From contig NC_079879.1 in NCBI RefSeq assembly GCF_029227915.1, positions 9,858,001-9,922,000 of the forward strand: a stretch of DNA of 64,000 bases. The letters are read 5' to 3'. Every line of letters starts with the position of its first letter. Positions within the stretch are counted from its first letter, which is position 1. The notes beneath the pieces are model-generated. The model had not been told where the DNA came from, made no database searches, and saw nothing but the letters and a program-made list of their open reading frames with translations. Both the position numbers and the translations under genes were made by a program. This document shows, piece by piece, positions 22,701-33,313 of this stretch. The DNA is from Hydractinia symbiolongicarpus (taxonomy: Eukaryota; Cnidaria; Hydrozoa; Anthoathecata; Hydractiniidae).

Positions 22701-23129
22701 TTCTTACGAAAATACCGTCATCTTACGAAAATACCGTCATCTTACGAAAATACCGTCATCTTCTCAAAAAAAGTAGCAACCTTTTTATAGGATGTACAAT
22801 TCAGATTCATTTCCATATTTTGTATTTAGTAAGTTGGGGTTCTTACTATCTGTTTCACATCTGTCATTTGTTCTTACCTGTCAGCAGTATTTGTACTTGT
22901 GTCTCTCACACATAATTTTGACAGCCAAACAGAAGGAACTTGATCAGAATAATCAACACTCTCCAACGGCAAAGCTTATCTCATTCTGTCATTAAACTTC
23001 ATTTAAATGCACGAGAACCTTTTCAATAGAATAGGCTATCCTAAGTTCATTATTAATGTACAAGAAGTATATAAATTACTTACTTCTTGAGATGAAAAGA
23101 AACGCCAAGTAAACTTTGATACAATACAT
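19764..23129 (-). CDS. Ly6/uPAR-domain membrane receptor with poly-Q linker and repeated YEVP tail
   Basis: Six exons join into a 360-residue protein without a stop: 23129-23084, 21321-21089, 20972-20930, 20709-20550, 20439-20343 and 20267-19764. All borders are GT/AG and phases agree. The parts are a signal peptide (MYCIKVYLAFLFISR); an ectodomain with ten cysteines from LKCYRGE to the CCRTDLCN signature, as in Ly6/uPAR three-finger domains; a short Asn-rich stalk; a membrane helix (TLIIVMCLSTLIIILIAIST) followed by basic residues; a poly-Gln linker; and a 167-residue cytoplasmic tail. The tail has about five copies of a ~24-residue unit (NTAYEVPLEEDASMQN type) giving three YEVP, one EIP variant lacking Tyr and one YEVS, plus YVVP and a terminal YEYEVVL. 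YxxP is the known binding motif of Crk-type SH2 domains when phosphorylated. Signalling is inferred; the ligand is unknown. The membrane exon is preceded by a tandem partial copy. Confidence 0.8.
20575..20874. repeat. Tandem 150-bp duplication of the membrane exon
   Basis: Two virtually identical 150-bp units (20575-20724 and 20725-20874) each contain the splice acceptor and most of the membrane-helix exon of the Ly6 gene. Only the downstream unit (in gene direction, 20550-20709) continues into a splice donor. The upstream unit lacks the last codons and the donor; reading through it meets TAA just before the next acceptor. It is therefore probably skipped as intron. The near identity points to a recent event. 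Confidence 0.9.
21547..21583. repeat. Two adjacent hairpin units ACAAGCTC-GT-GAGCTTGT
   Basis: The 18-bp inverted repeat ACAAGCTCGTGAGCTTGT occurs twice in a row, sharing a TTAC-type junction. Each unit can form an 8-bp stem with a 2-base loop. It lies in the first intron of the Ly6 gene. It could be a small element end or a cruciform-prone site; function is unknown. Confidence 0.7.
22592..22762. repeat. 19-bp minisatellite, nine copies
   Basis: Nine head-to-tail copies of ACGAAAATACCGTCATCTT with a few base changes occupy 171 bp inside intron 1 of the Ly6 gene. The unit is not a multiple of three, and the long open frames over it are a by-product of the repeat. No CRISPR-like alternation of repeat and spacer is present. 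Confidence 0.9.
22873..22925 (-). pseudogene. Fragment of a third copy of the membrane-protein family
   Basis: The minus strand reads DTSTNTADR just before a GTAAGA-type donor. This corresponds to TSLNTADRE in the cytoplasmic tail of paralogue 1 (around 11918-11953), and the DNA matches over about 30 bp (TCAGCAGTATTT-CTTGTG). Only this short stretch is recognisable. It lies inside intron 1 of the Ly6 gene, so the locus once held at least one more duplicate. Confidence 0.4.
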
Positions 23130-23993
23130 CTTTCTATATTTGCAGATGGTATGGTTTTCTTAAGCGTGACTTGTTTTTCTTTAAACTGTAATTGGTCATA
23201 TTACACTAAGCAAATTTTAAACTGTTTGTTTTTCCTTTTTGCATGACAACAACGACACCTCTTTTGGGCGAATAAATATTTCTTAGCGATAAGGATTTTA
23301 TTTATACTGTTGTGCCAACATTATCTACCACAGACGCTAGACATGAAATGTCAAACAGAAAATATATATTTTATTGCACAAACTTTTACATTTAAACATC
23401 GAGTTTTAAATATGGAACTATCAAAGAATTAATTTTGACTATAATAGCTCCATTGTCTCTTATATTAAAAACCGTATTATGTCTTTGCGCGATTTTATAG
23501 CCGTGCTACGGACACACGAAATGCGATATGTCAAGAACGAGTAAACCTGAAAGTTACAATTTATAAGTCGTCAAGTTAAAAAATGGCTGCCGAGACATTT
23601 GGAAATTATTTTTTATCTTTTGTGGTTTACAAATTGACTTTCTTAATGTTAACCGGTTTGTTCATGTTAGTGTTAGACTTCCTAGTTTTTCTTTCTTTTG
23701 CAATTAACGTTATGTAACTAGAAAGTGTTTCAATTTGTAGTATCTAATTATTATAAATATTTAAATTTTGTTGGCTATGAACTACTAAAATTCGAAACAA
23801 AAAAAAAAATTTAATTAGAGAAGTTAGGACCTCAAAATTTATTTTTAAGTGCGTTTTAGCTATTAAAAGTAAACTGCTAGTACTTTGAACCACATCGGGT
23901 AAAAAATGTTGCTGTATGTTGATATTTTTTTGCATATTTTTCCTGTCAAGTTTTATGTTAGAATTCTCTACAGGCTACTGTTACCTTTTTGAA

Positions 23994-24121
23994 TCTTCAT
24001 TTCTAATGCTGACTTGGGAGCTCATTGCCAATGCTGACTTGGGACCTCATATCGAATACTGACTTTGAACTTCATTCCCAATGCTCACTCGGGACCTCAT
24101 TTTAAATGCTCACTTGGGGAC
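23994..24121. repeat. Degenerate ~28-bp tandem repeat, about four to five copies
   Basis: Units of the form AATGCTGACTTGGGACCTCATT recur with mismatches. The surrounding intergenic region (23130-24760) holds no gene I can support; short frames there lack any protein-like pattern. Confidence 0.7.
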
Positions 24122-24769
24122 TGTATGAAGCCTACTGAATTTATTATTAGTATTAATCTTAGTAATATCTTATACTGTTTTTTTGTGTGTCTGTTGTAGT
24201 GGTATTTCTTATCCTGTAAAGTTAAGCCTTTATTTATGTGTTTTAGTTTTTTTGAGCTTCCTGTGTGGTTTGAACTGACAATGAGCTTTAACTACAACCG
24301 GTTAATCATAAATAAACTTTTCCTTGTGTTGTTTTTAATTCTTCCAGTAGTTTTCATCTAAAATCATCTCACACCAACAGGTTTTCAAGAAACAGTATTG
24401 CAAGAGATACAAAGATTTATGTTGTAATTGTGAACATTCCACAGAACTTCAACGAATCAAAAATGTGTGTACGTACATTTTCAAAAAATAATTTGTTGAC
24501 ATGAGGAAATCAAGTGGGTTTTTTTTTTCGCTCATTTTATTTTCTCCTGATAAAATATTTAATTCTTTATAAGTAAAAAAATAGGCGTGAATCAGGTTAA
24601 CAGAATAGTAAAGAAAACTACCCTAAATCTCACCAGGTTTTGTTTATATCTATGAAGTATTTGGACCAACATATGCGAATATGAATTCCAATGTACAACA
24701 TAAACACTTAAACTAACGTATTCTAAACCTTTTAATGGAATTTGCCTGGACGGGGGTTATTTCTATGAT

Positions 24770-25010
24770 TATAGGGGTAATTATAATAGAGTTTTTGATA
24801 ACAAACATCCGGTACACAGACCCACGGATAGACAGCGAGTATTATAATATGGACTAGACGTTAGCCCCCCGTAGACAATCCATTAACCTGTCGTATTTGT
24901 TATTTAACCTTTAGATTATTTGCAACTTAATGATTTCGTGTGTGATTCAGCATGACCCGGTTTTGGCCGACATACAGACTGTGGACCAATCTCGGGTTCG
25001 CCGGTCCATT
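24770..25010 (-). mobile_element. Possible decayed Helitron junction
   Basis: At 24853/24854 the minus strand reads CTAG followed at once by TCCATATTATAATACTCG. The left part ends in a degenerate version of the Helitron 3' end (TGGATTGTCTACGGGGGGC instead of the hairpin GTGGATTTTCCAC) and the right part resembles the 5' end at 42905. This is the same CTAG|TC head-to-tail arrangement seen at 33313, 34813, 36652 and 40351. Outer ends were not found and decay is advanced. Confidence 0.35.
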
Positions 25011-27174
25011 ATATATTGCATTTCGTGTTTCTCGACGTTTTTTTTTCCTTTGCAGATGGACAGAAAAAAAAAGCTATCAGGGATTTTTGTGGCAAAAAAA
25101 ATTGTAAGTACACCCAAATGCAAGTTGAGGTAAGATACTATATTTAAAAACAATTGTAATTAATGGTAATAAACCGGGCTTTATTATCACAATAAACATG
25201 CGCGGGTTGAAGAAAATTGATTAAGCATTTAGTTTTAATGGTTGTGTCATTAGACTTAAATAGATTTCTAGCTGACCGTTCTGTATAATAATCTGTCACA
25301 TATGTAGCTCTATGGATATCGCTGAGATATTTGAATGAGAATTCAAAACCTAGGAGCACAAAAGCTGTACAAAGCTATACAAAACTAAAAAAGTCTGACT
25401 AAATTTATTTGCAAAGCAAAAATTACACCATTTGAAATTTTCTTTGGATCCCCCACCCTAGTTACAGAAGGAAAATTTTCCTTTAAATTCCAAGAATCCT
25501 TCCACCCAATGGAACTCAAAAGTATTCCTACTGTTGAGATCCCATACCCCGTTGTTAGCTAAACTTTGAAGAGGAAAAAATACAAACTTCACATACACAG
25601 AAAGAACACACAACAACAACAATATAAACAACGGACTATAAAAACAGCGAAAATTACATGCAACCAAATATTTACAACAGTTTTAAAAAGACAGGCACCT
25701 TTCAAGTTCAAGAAATTAAACAGGGATAATTTTCTTTTCTAACTTTATCTGCTCGTTTTTAGCGCTAAACAAAGATTTTAACATAAAGTTTAAATGGATT
25801 ATAGTTTGCCAGACGGACGGGGCATGGTACAGGCCAATAATACCACGTCACCAGGCTCCCTGTGCCAAATTTCAGGTCTGTAGCTATTATCTCGGCGTTG
25901 GCACAATGTTAGATAGATGGCATGCTTTTTGCGGAAAAATAATTTTTTTCGAATTTTATGTGTTCTGTTCGATTAAAGTATTCGAAATACCTAGCACACA
26001 TATGAAACATATTTATTTTATTATAAAGAAGAAAGGTAGATTGTTCTAATATTTTTTATTTCAGTAAAACTAAAATATTACAAAAAAGTTACAATATATA
26101 ATTTAAAAAATGATAAAAAAAAATTTAAAAAATTGTGGAAGTCATTTTAATTTAGTCCACGGTTTGACCATAGCGGAACAGCCATACCATGCTTAAACAC
26201 CTGCTTAATTGTCTTGGTTACTCAGTAAAAACACACTTATTAATAAAGAATATTATATTATGACACATTTTTAGCATACAACATTATACGCATGGAACGC
26301 AATTTGTAAATTTGGGGAATGGATCGGGATGCCAGGTAAGAAAAATAATTGAAGTAAGGCAGGACAGATAACGCATATAACGCGTCATCCTAGCAATCTT
26401 AACAAGGTAAAACACATCAAAATGCTTGCCCAAGGCAAAGAGGGTAATTACCTAAGAGTATGTACGTTTTGGTTGCCCCTCAAAAGATTATGTCCTCATG
26501 GATCATATATTGTGAATGGTTTCCAAGGCATGACCCATATCTCCTCATGCATGAAATACATTCTTATTTCTTCTGTTCACGTACATTTTACAACTAATTC
26601 ATTCTGCTAATTTATTTATTATTCTATCATTAATTATTTAATTCATTAATTATTTACTAATTTATATAATAATTTATTATCATATCTTTCCTCTTCAATC
26701 ATGAAGGTACACTTTCACTTCACTATAAACAGATAATCACATGGTGCCTTTCTGCACACAATAAACATGTGCTATCAAATAATTATAAGTTTAAAAGAAT
26801 CATGCACAAGCTGGTCCAGTATTAGCTCAGCGTGTGTTACCACATAATAATAATACTATCAGGATTCATAAAAGGGTGTGTCTCACCGTACTGATAATAA
26901 GCCATAATAATATCAAGTAATAATAAAAGTACACAAGCCTAATACACGCATCTGTCCTAATTTTTTGACTGACGTAAGAAGATCGACATCCCTAAATTTT
27001 CCCCAGATTAGTGTAGGTATTTTGTAGGAAAAGTCGTAATTGTCATTAGGCGTACCAGTTTATATGTGTAAACAACATACACACAGAGCACTTGAAGTAT
27101 ATATGGACTGAATGTCCCACAACTTATGCACGTCATTGAGGTTGGCCATTTTGGAACACCATTGTGTTAGAACT
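25011..27174. other. Intergenic stretch without supported genes
   Basis: AT-rich sequence. Short frames such as 25458-25667 and 26422-26610 show no domain, no convincing splice context and no similarity to neighbouring genes. Runs of AATTATTTA-like motifs occur at 26605-26680. Confidence 0.5.
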
Positions 27175-28110
27175 TTATTTGAAAGAAGGATATAATCTAT
27201 GATAGCAGTCGCTAGACCGTCTGCCTAACATCTTAATGGCAGAGTCTGAAATACCGCAAGATGCTGCGGCAGATGCCCCACCAATCCTAGGGATATGTGT
27301 ATTGAGATCAGGCCAATTTTTTAAACTCGCTTTAACAGAGGCAGAGACTAATTTCCTAGTAACAAATTCGTCATTTGAAAACCAAGGGCCATGATGAGTA
27401 CCTCGGTACACAAGAAATTGTAAGAAAGCCTTGACAGGGCATGAATCACACTTAAAATTTCCCAAAACTTAATTCAAATGTTTTCCTGAAGAATTCAGTC
27501 CTAGGGCTTTTGATAGTTATGTAAAGAATGTTGTTGCAAGGTGAAAAGCTAAAATCAGATGGGGACAAATTAATATTTTGATCAAAATTAATTTTTGAAG
27601 GGCAAACATATTCGGAAACCCTTAAAAGGTTAAAAAAGACAAAAAAATAAGCCATCGCTACATTAGCTGTGTCGCATAAGAAAAAACATGAATTGGTGAT
27701 GAATCTTAACATTTCTTGTATGTGGGAGGACGTGATGGGTATGGTACAATTTGCCTATGTCAGATATCTTTTCAGAATAACCGCAGATTAAACATTGATA
27801 CCGTATTCCGCACATGTAGACTCTGATAATGGCGTATTTGGCAGGCGTTGGCATAAAATTAACATAAAGGTTAGATTCAACGAGCGATAACATTTGGAAT
27901 AAAATCGTGGTGATAAAACATTATGGAGAATGAGGATACTGAACGGTAGGTAGGTGAATCTCGTGTTGGTGACAAAGCAGCATCGAAGAAGAAATTCGTG
28001 GTCACACTGAGCAATTGGAGATTGATGAGAGGATAGGAGTAGGGAGCTGCTCGGCGTATTGGCACTGCTATTTGACCTTTTCGACCAGACTGTGTTGCGG
28101 ACGAGCAGCA
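27175..28110 (-). pseudogene. Tyrosine recombinase relic (Crypton- or DIRS-like)
   Basis: The C-terminal piece (27465-27175) carries the hallmark block of tyrosine recombinases: HIPRIGGASAAASCGIS (HxxR), then IKMLGRRSSDCYHRLY with the candidate nucleophilic tyrosine. The preceding piece (27712-27452) contains FNLLRVSEYVC, the usual place of the first catalytic arginine. The N-terminal part (28111-27663) is spread over different frames (LPNTPLSESTCAEYGI is typical of a SAM-like N-terminal domain start). These enzymes cut and join DNA through a covalent 3'-phosphotyrosine. At least two frameshifts break it. No reverse transcriptase is present nearby, which favours a Crypton-like or standalone domesticated/relic gene over DIRS, but with low certainty. 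Confidence 0.65.
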
Positions 28111-28876
28111 TGGTTCACTGGGCGTATCGGTTGTTGGTACTTTGGTGTCATTTCAAGAAGGTTGTTTATATTTAGGTGCCATGTTGTTAATCAAACAAGA
28201 TAGAAACGACTTAAAATCTGAGGACCTTTGGTCTCCAACAACCTCGGTTTCAGAGGCATATTGACATAAAGGTTATAACTCGACTTATAAGTTATAACTC
28301 GAATTATAACTAAAAACGAGCTAAAAATTGATATAAGTTGATATTCAGAGGCCCTGATATTGGCCATTACTCGAAACTACCCCTAAAAATCTCAATGAAA
28401 TATTTATAATGGGGAAAACTTAATAACTGCTGTTAGGATTATCTTTAAAAATTCAAACTTGCAACACAACTTTGTTACATTAAAAAGAATCATTGTGCAT
28501 ATTTTGTACACATGATTAATCCGATTCCCGATTTTGTCGGGTTTTACCCGAAAATCGAAAAAAACGGATATTCGGGCAATCTTTGGCACTTTTTTATGCG
28601 ATCCACGTATAAACCGGAAAATATCTTAAGTAACATTTACTTAGCTTTTAGAAACTTCAAACAGAATGCAAAAATTCGCTCTGGAACAAAAGTAATTAAA
28701 ATTTAAGCAGATGGTGGCATTTATAACAAATTTCAAGCTTTTGATGACGTCACAGAAAATGTGCTGACGCAAGCAATATTGCTGCCATTTTGTTTCTTTT
28801 ATGACGTACTATAAGTGTGCCAAGTTTGATTCGCCGCCCCCAGTCATAGTATATTCAAAGAACCCCGGACCGAATA

Positions 28877-28981
28877 GGATTAAGAGAGGTAGCTAAAACC
28901 TGTGGCAAGACTTGTTATCATAGATTACACAAAGCTGATCTTATCGCTTTATTAGAGACACACTTTGGTCAAGATCAATAG
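28877..28981 (+). pseudogene. SAP-like motif fragment
   Basis: A 34-residue frame (GLREVAKTCGKTCYHRLHKA then DLIALLETHFGQDQ, stop) has the spacing of a SAP-type DNA-binding helix-turn-helix: Leu-Arg-x-x-Ala-Lys, a Gly turn, Leu-x-Lys-Ala-Asp-Leu. Such motifs are found in genes of Polinton-like elements. There is no start codon close by, so this is a C-terminal remnant. Confidence 0.4.
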
Positions 28982-29236
28982 AAGAAGATCAACAGAAAAT
29001 CAATAAGAACAAGAGATTGGAAAAGCCAACGTTGACGGGTGTATTGTCATGGTGAGAAATACAGCTGTTCGTGTGAATAAGGTGGAAAAAGAGGGTAGTG
29101 TCGGTCATCTTATCTCTCGTCACTTTACTCTGGAGGAAACGGAGGAAGCGGAAGATCTGGAGGGAGAGATCCTCGGGTGGGTATGTAAGGGTCAGCAAGT
29201 CCTTTTAGAACAATCTTACTTTCATATGTATATGAT

Positions 29237-29479
29237 GTGATAGATAACGTATTCGCAAAGAGAATCGAGCTTTGTCAACTAACTCTGTATAACGGGCAAA
29301 AAAACTTTTTATTCGTGACAAGGAAAACTACCACCATTATAGGTGATGTGTTCATGATAGCAGGAACAGCAGAGTACTTTGGCCTGTATAGAAACCTACG
29401 CCCGGATACACCTTTCCTATGCACAGAAAGAGGAATCCTTATAAAACCAAGTCCTCAAAATACTCTCAATGTTATCTAA
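29237..29479 (+). CDS. Unrecognised 80-residue ORF
   Basis: The frame has good amino-acid composition: FAKRIELCQLTLYNGQKNFL, then VFMIAGTAEYFGLYRNLRPD and a short C-terminus. It looks more protein-like than other short frames nearby. It could be the last exon of a decayed gene together with the SAP-like fragment upstream at 28877. No family is recognised. The rest of 29480-30530 shows nothing I can support. Confidence 0.3.
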   Translation: MIDNVFAKRIELCQLTLYNGQKNFLFVTRKTTTIIGDVFMIAGTAEYFGLYRNLRPDTPFLCTERGILIKPSPQNTLNVI

Positions 29480-30534
29480 AACACATGTTGGGACAAAAGT
29501 AAATACCGGTCGTGTACATTTTGCAAATTGTTGTTGTGAAGTATTAAAATATAACGATGTGTGGTGTTGATCCTTTAAGTTGGTGCATCATTCCCTCCTC
29601 GATACGGCGAAAGGGTTTAAAATAGTATCACAAAATTGTGTATTTTGCTATTTGTAATGCTTATCATGAATGGATAAAGTTAAATGATTCGAAAGATACT
29701 CAATTCATGCTTGGACAAAACTTGATCAAAATGATTGTGATGTATCATATACCTCATTATCCGAGTACTAACAGAAATGGAATTGGATAACTCACTAATA
29801 ATATACACAACCCATTGCGTCTTATCGAAAGGTATTTCATGTCACAAAAGATCACAGATTGTCGCAGGTGCAATCTTCCGTTGTCTGTGATTCCTTGCTT
29901 TGAGATATATGTCTCAGAATTATCAGAAGAATGCAAAGATGAACTTTAGAAGAATGTGTATACGACAAAGCATCAAAAAGTTATAATTAACCTCGGATAT
30001 TTTTAGACCTGTGTGTATATTATGGTCTTTTTATAGACGACAAGTTGTTTTTTTTCTATTTTGAACTTCTTGAGTTACTGGTTTTGCTTTAAAAATTCCA
30101 AATCATCCAAAATGATCATCATGTTTCTACAAACAATTAGGAATTTGAAAAAAGGAGATTTTTTATAGATTTTCGTCATATTACTGTTTCTGATCAAGGA
30201 GTGTATTTCTATTTTATACACTTTTCCAATGTATCTTTGGATTTTACAGAAAATAATATGTACATGATGCTATTTAGCTTATGTCTGCATCTAAAAACTT
30301 TCCACCATTTTTTTAAAAAAAATCCAAGTTAAGCGAAAAAATTGATTTTTTAAAAGAATCAAATTTTTCGGATTTTTCAACTGTCGAAATATTTTTTGTG
30401 AATAACTTTTACAACTACCCATTCTCATTTCCTTGCGATAAAATTTGAAAGTTTCAAGAAGATCTAGGAATGAGAATGAACAACTACTCATTGCACCACT
30501 ATAAAATATAGCTATTGCTCTTTCTAACATGTGT

Positions 30535-31035
30535 TTAACAAAGTCTGTAGCTTAAATCGTTTTCCAACAGCGTTTACTTGAAAAAGTGTCCAAAAAGGCA
30601 AAAATGCTGCCCGCAGTAGAGTCACCACCTACAAAATGAAGCGAAATCTAAAGGTTAAAATATACGCCTAGTTTTCATTTACTGAAAAATAAATATAAAA
30701 AAAGGTGTATTAATTCAAACTCTCGCTTTTCCAACTTTTTCCCGGTCGTTATAAATAATAAATCGGAAGACAATTTTCGGCGATTTTTGTACCCGCAAAG
30801 CTTAAAATTTAGCCCCCAGCTGCTAAATTCAAGACTTAGTCTTGACTAAGTCTTGAAAAGTCTGGATCCGTCCCTGGACGACTTAAAATTTTAAGAAATT
30901 GAGCTCTGTAATTATATGGCTGGATCAAGAAAAAATAAGTTGTGGGATAGAGGTAATATACTGTCATCTCTCAGAGAGGGGAGGGGGGGGGGGTAATAGT
31001 ATTACGTAAACCACCATGCGCCTTTAGTGTCGCTG
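30535..31035. repeat. Dispersed repeat, copy 2 (partner at 9900-10330)
   Basis: Blocks GTAGAGTCACCACCTACAAA, CCGGTCGTTAT, TTAAAATTTTAAGAAATT and GTATTACGTAAACCACCATG match the copy at 9.9 kb in the same order. Near 30985 an eleven-base G run is present. A near-perfect palindrome (arms TCAAGACTTAGTC, centre TT) at 30829-30856 is unique to this copy. Confidence 0.65.
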
Positions 31036-31770
31036 AATATACTATATAAATTATAATAATTTCATTAGACTGTTAAGGCTACGATGAGATGAACTGAAAT
31101 TTTTTTTAAAAGCTTTTGAAATGACCTTCTGACGGTTTTAATTAATTTGTACCGGATAATAACAGTAATTATCTGTTGCTAACTGCAGAGTTAAAACTAA
31201 GCCTGTTGAAGATTTATATTAGATAAGCTGATCTAGAGAAAATTAAGTATCTTATGTCTGCATAATTATTGGCAACAAAGTAATTTGTACATGAAACGTG
31301 TTGAAAAACAACACTGAAAGAACTACTGATGGTGAGAGAGGAAACTCCTGACTCGTCACCTAGCTACATCATGTTTATGTAATGGTATACCAATACCAAC
31401 TGAAGTAATTGTTACTTCAACTTCTTTGTTGAGATCAACCTTGAATTTATACTACAATCTCAAAGCCATTGATGTATCTGTTTAACGACGTTACGTATTC
31501 TGGATTGCAGTCAAATATAGTCAATTGACGTATCATTCTCATCACATCAATTAATTTTAAAATTCTTATTATCGGCGAAGCGATCTATATTTAATTTGCA
31601 AAGCTTGGACACAACAAGAAACATACGTTTTTTCTTTTCTAGATCAAAGGACAATGAACACAAGGAATTCTTAATGGTGCGTGTGTCAAATTAAATTATA
31701 GGAGAAATCGTAAGAATATGGGCCTGGGTACCTAGCTGATCGTAATAACTGGCTTATTCTTTATTTAAAA

Positions 31771-32495
31771 CTAGTCGATAAGGCCCGTGGAAAAATCCAC
31801 TTAGGCAGAAGGACAATGGAAAAATAGGTTGTTTTAGATTTTTTGCTGACGTCAGTAGTGCAATTACAAAAATTTTTGGCGAAATTTAGTTGATTCGTTG
31901 ACTGTACTGTGCAGAGGTTAAAACGCTGACCAAGATGTCTTTTTGATAGGCGGTTAATGATATAAGGGTTAATGATATAAGGGTTTTAAAATTTTGCTGC
32001 CGTCAGCAATGGCCAGTCAAACCCCAAAAAATTTTTTTTAGAAATTTTTATACCTGCTGCCTTCCTCGTATAGATCTTGAAACGCTGATCAAGAAAATGT
32101 ATAGGATCATGTACTTTTGACAAACGGATGCAGAGATATTAGGGTTTGGAGGTTCTTCGTGACGTCTTCAACCCGTCTATTCCCGAAACGGATTCGGGGA
32201 CCCAGGTTTGGAAAACTTACCCAAATTGGTCCCAAGTGGTCCCTAGTTACCACACGGTGAAAAATCATTGACCTCGTTTCCAAGTTATTTGGCCTCAAAG
32301 TTTTAAGTGCACTGTAATGGCTTCACTAATCTTAATTAACTTTCCTTTGACGTCAATACTATTTAAACGTTAAAGTTTGGTACATTACAGAACAATTTTA
32401 TAGGCGATGTTTTATAGAATTTGTTAAAGAAAATTGTAAAAAATATAATCCACTTTGCAAAAGTCACAGACAGAACTGGCGTATTATTATATAGA
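31771..32495 (-). mobile_element. Non-autonomous Helitron, minus orientation, 725 bp
   Basis: On the minus strand the element starts TCTATATAATAATACGCC at 32495 and ends with the hairpin GTGGATTTTTCCAC, then GGGCCTTATCGACTAG at 31771. The flanks are A on the 5' side and T on the 3' side, as expected of insertion between A and T. The interior is homologous to elements A and F in opposite orientation, including the GACGTCA-rich part and a stretch reading CCGAAACGGATTCGGGGACC. No Rep/helicase gene is present, so it depends on an autonomous relative. Confidence 0.85.
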
Positions 32496-32730
32496 TGATT
32501 AAAAGCGATTATATATACATTCACCACGTAACGTGTCAACACTGAAAACTTACTTAAAGCTTTTAAAAAGTAAAGAAACATTTCAACATGATGTGTGGCA
32601 GGCTATCAAAGTTCTATTCGTTAGCTCTTCGAAAAAATGGAAGGGTAAGTATATAATTTTCTTTTGACTTGGAAATCCAGTTAGCTTATTAAAGCACAAC
32701 TAACGAAAAATATATATTTTTATTTTTTTA

Positions 32731-33313
32731 TCTCTTATAATAATACGGAGAGTGTGTCTGTTTGTGTGTCTGTAACAGGCAAAGTGGATGTCTTCATTTT
32801 CCTTTGATGTTGCCGAAAAATGCATCTCTAATATGTCAAATTTTCTGACGTTACGGCGCGACGTCAATAACACTACTTTAACGTCAATATCCTATATTAA
32901 ATTAATGAAGCCATTACAGTGCACCTAAAACTTTGAGGCCAAATAACTTGGAAACGAGGTGGTGACGTCAATGATTTTTCACCGCGTGGGTAACTAGGGA
33001 CCACCTAGGACCAATTTGGGTTATTTTCCAAAACCTGGGTAGCTGGATCCGTTTCGGAATGGACGGGTTGATGACGTCATCAAAAAACCTTTAAACCCTA
33101 ATATCTCTGCAACCATTTATCAAAAGTACATGACCCTATACATTTTCTTGCTCAGCGTTTCAAGATCTATACTATGAAGGCAACAGATATACAAATTTCC
33201 TAAAAAAAAATTTTAAGGTCTTGACGGGCCATTCCTGACGGGCCATTTAAATGACGGTTGTTTTTCTCTGTTATTTTGCCTAAGTGGATTTTTCCACGGG
33301 CCTTATCCACTAG
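32731..33313 (+). mobile_element. Helitron A of a tandem array, 583 bp
   Basis: It starts TCTCTTATAATAATACGG after A (32730), which is the host A of the insertion site. It ends with GTGGATTTTTCCAC, GGGCCTTATCCACTAG at 33313, and the next element begins at the following base. The interior matches the minus-strand element at 31771-32495 and element F. It has no coding capacity. Confidence 0.85.

Noticed and set aside
22485-22915. Open frames over the 19-bp minisatellite
   Set aside because: The repeat simply lacks stops in those frames; the protein is a periodic artefact without splice or domain support.
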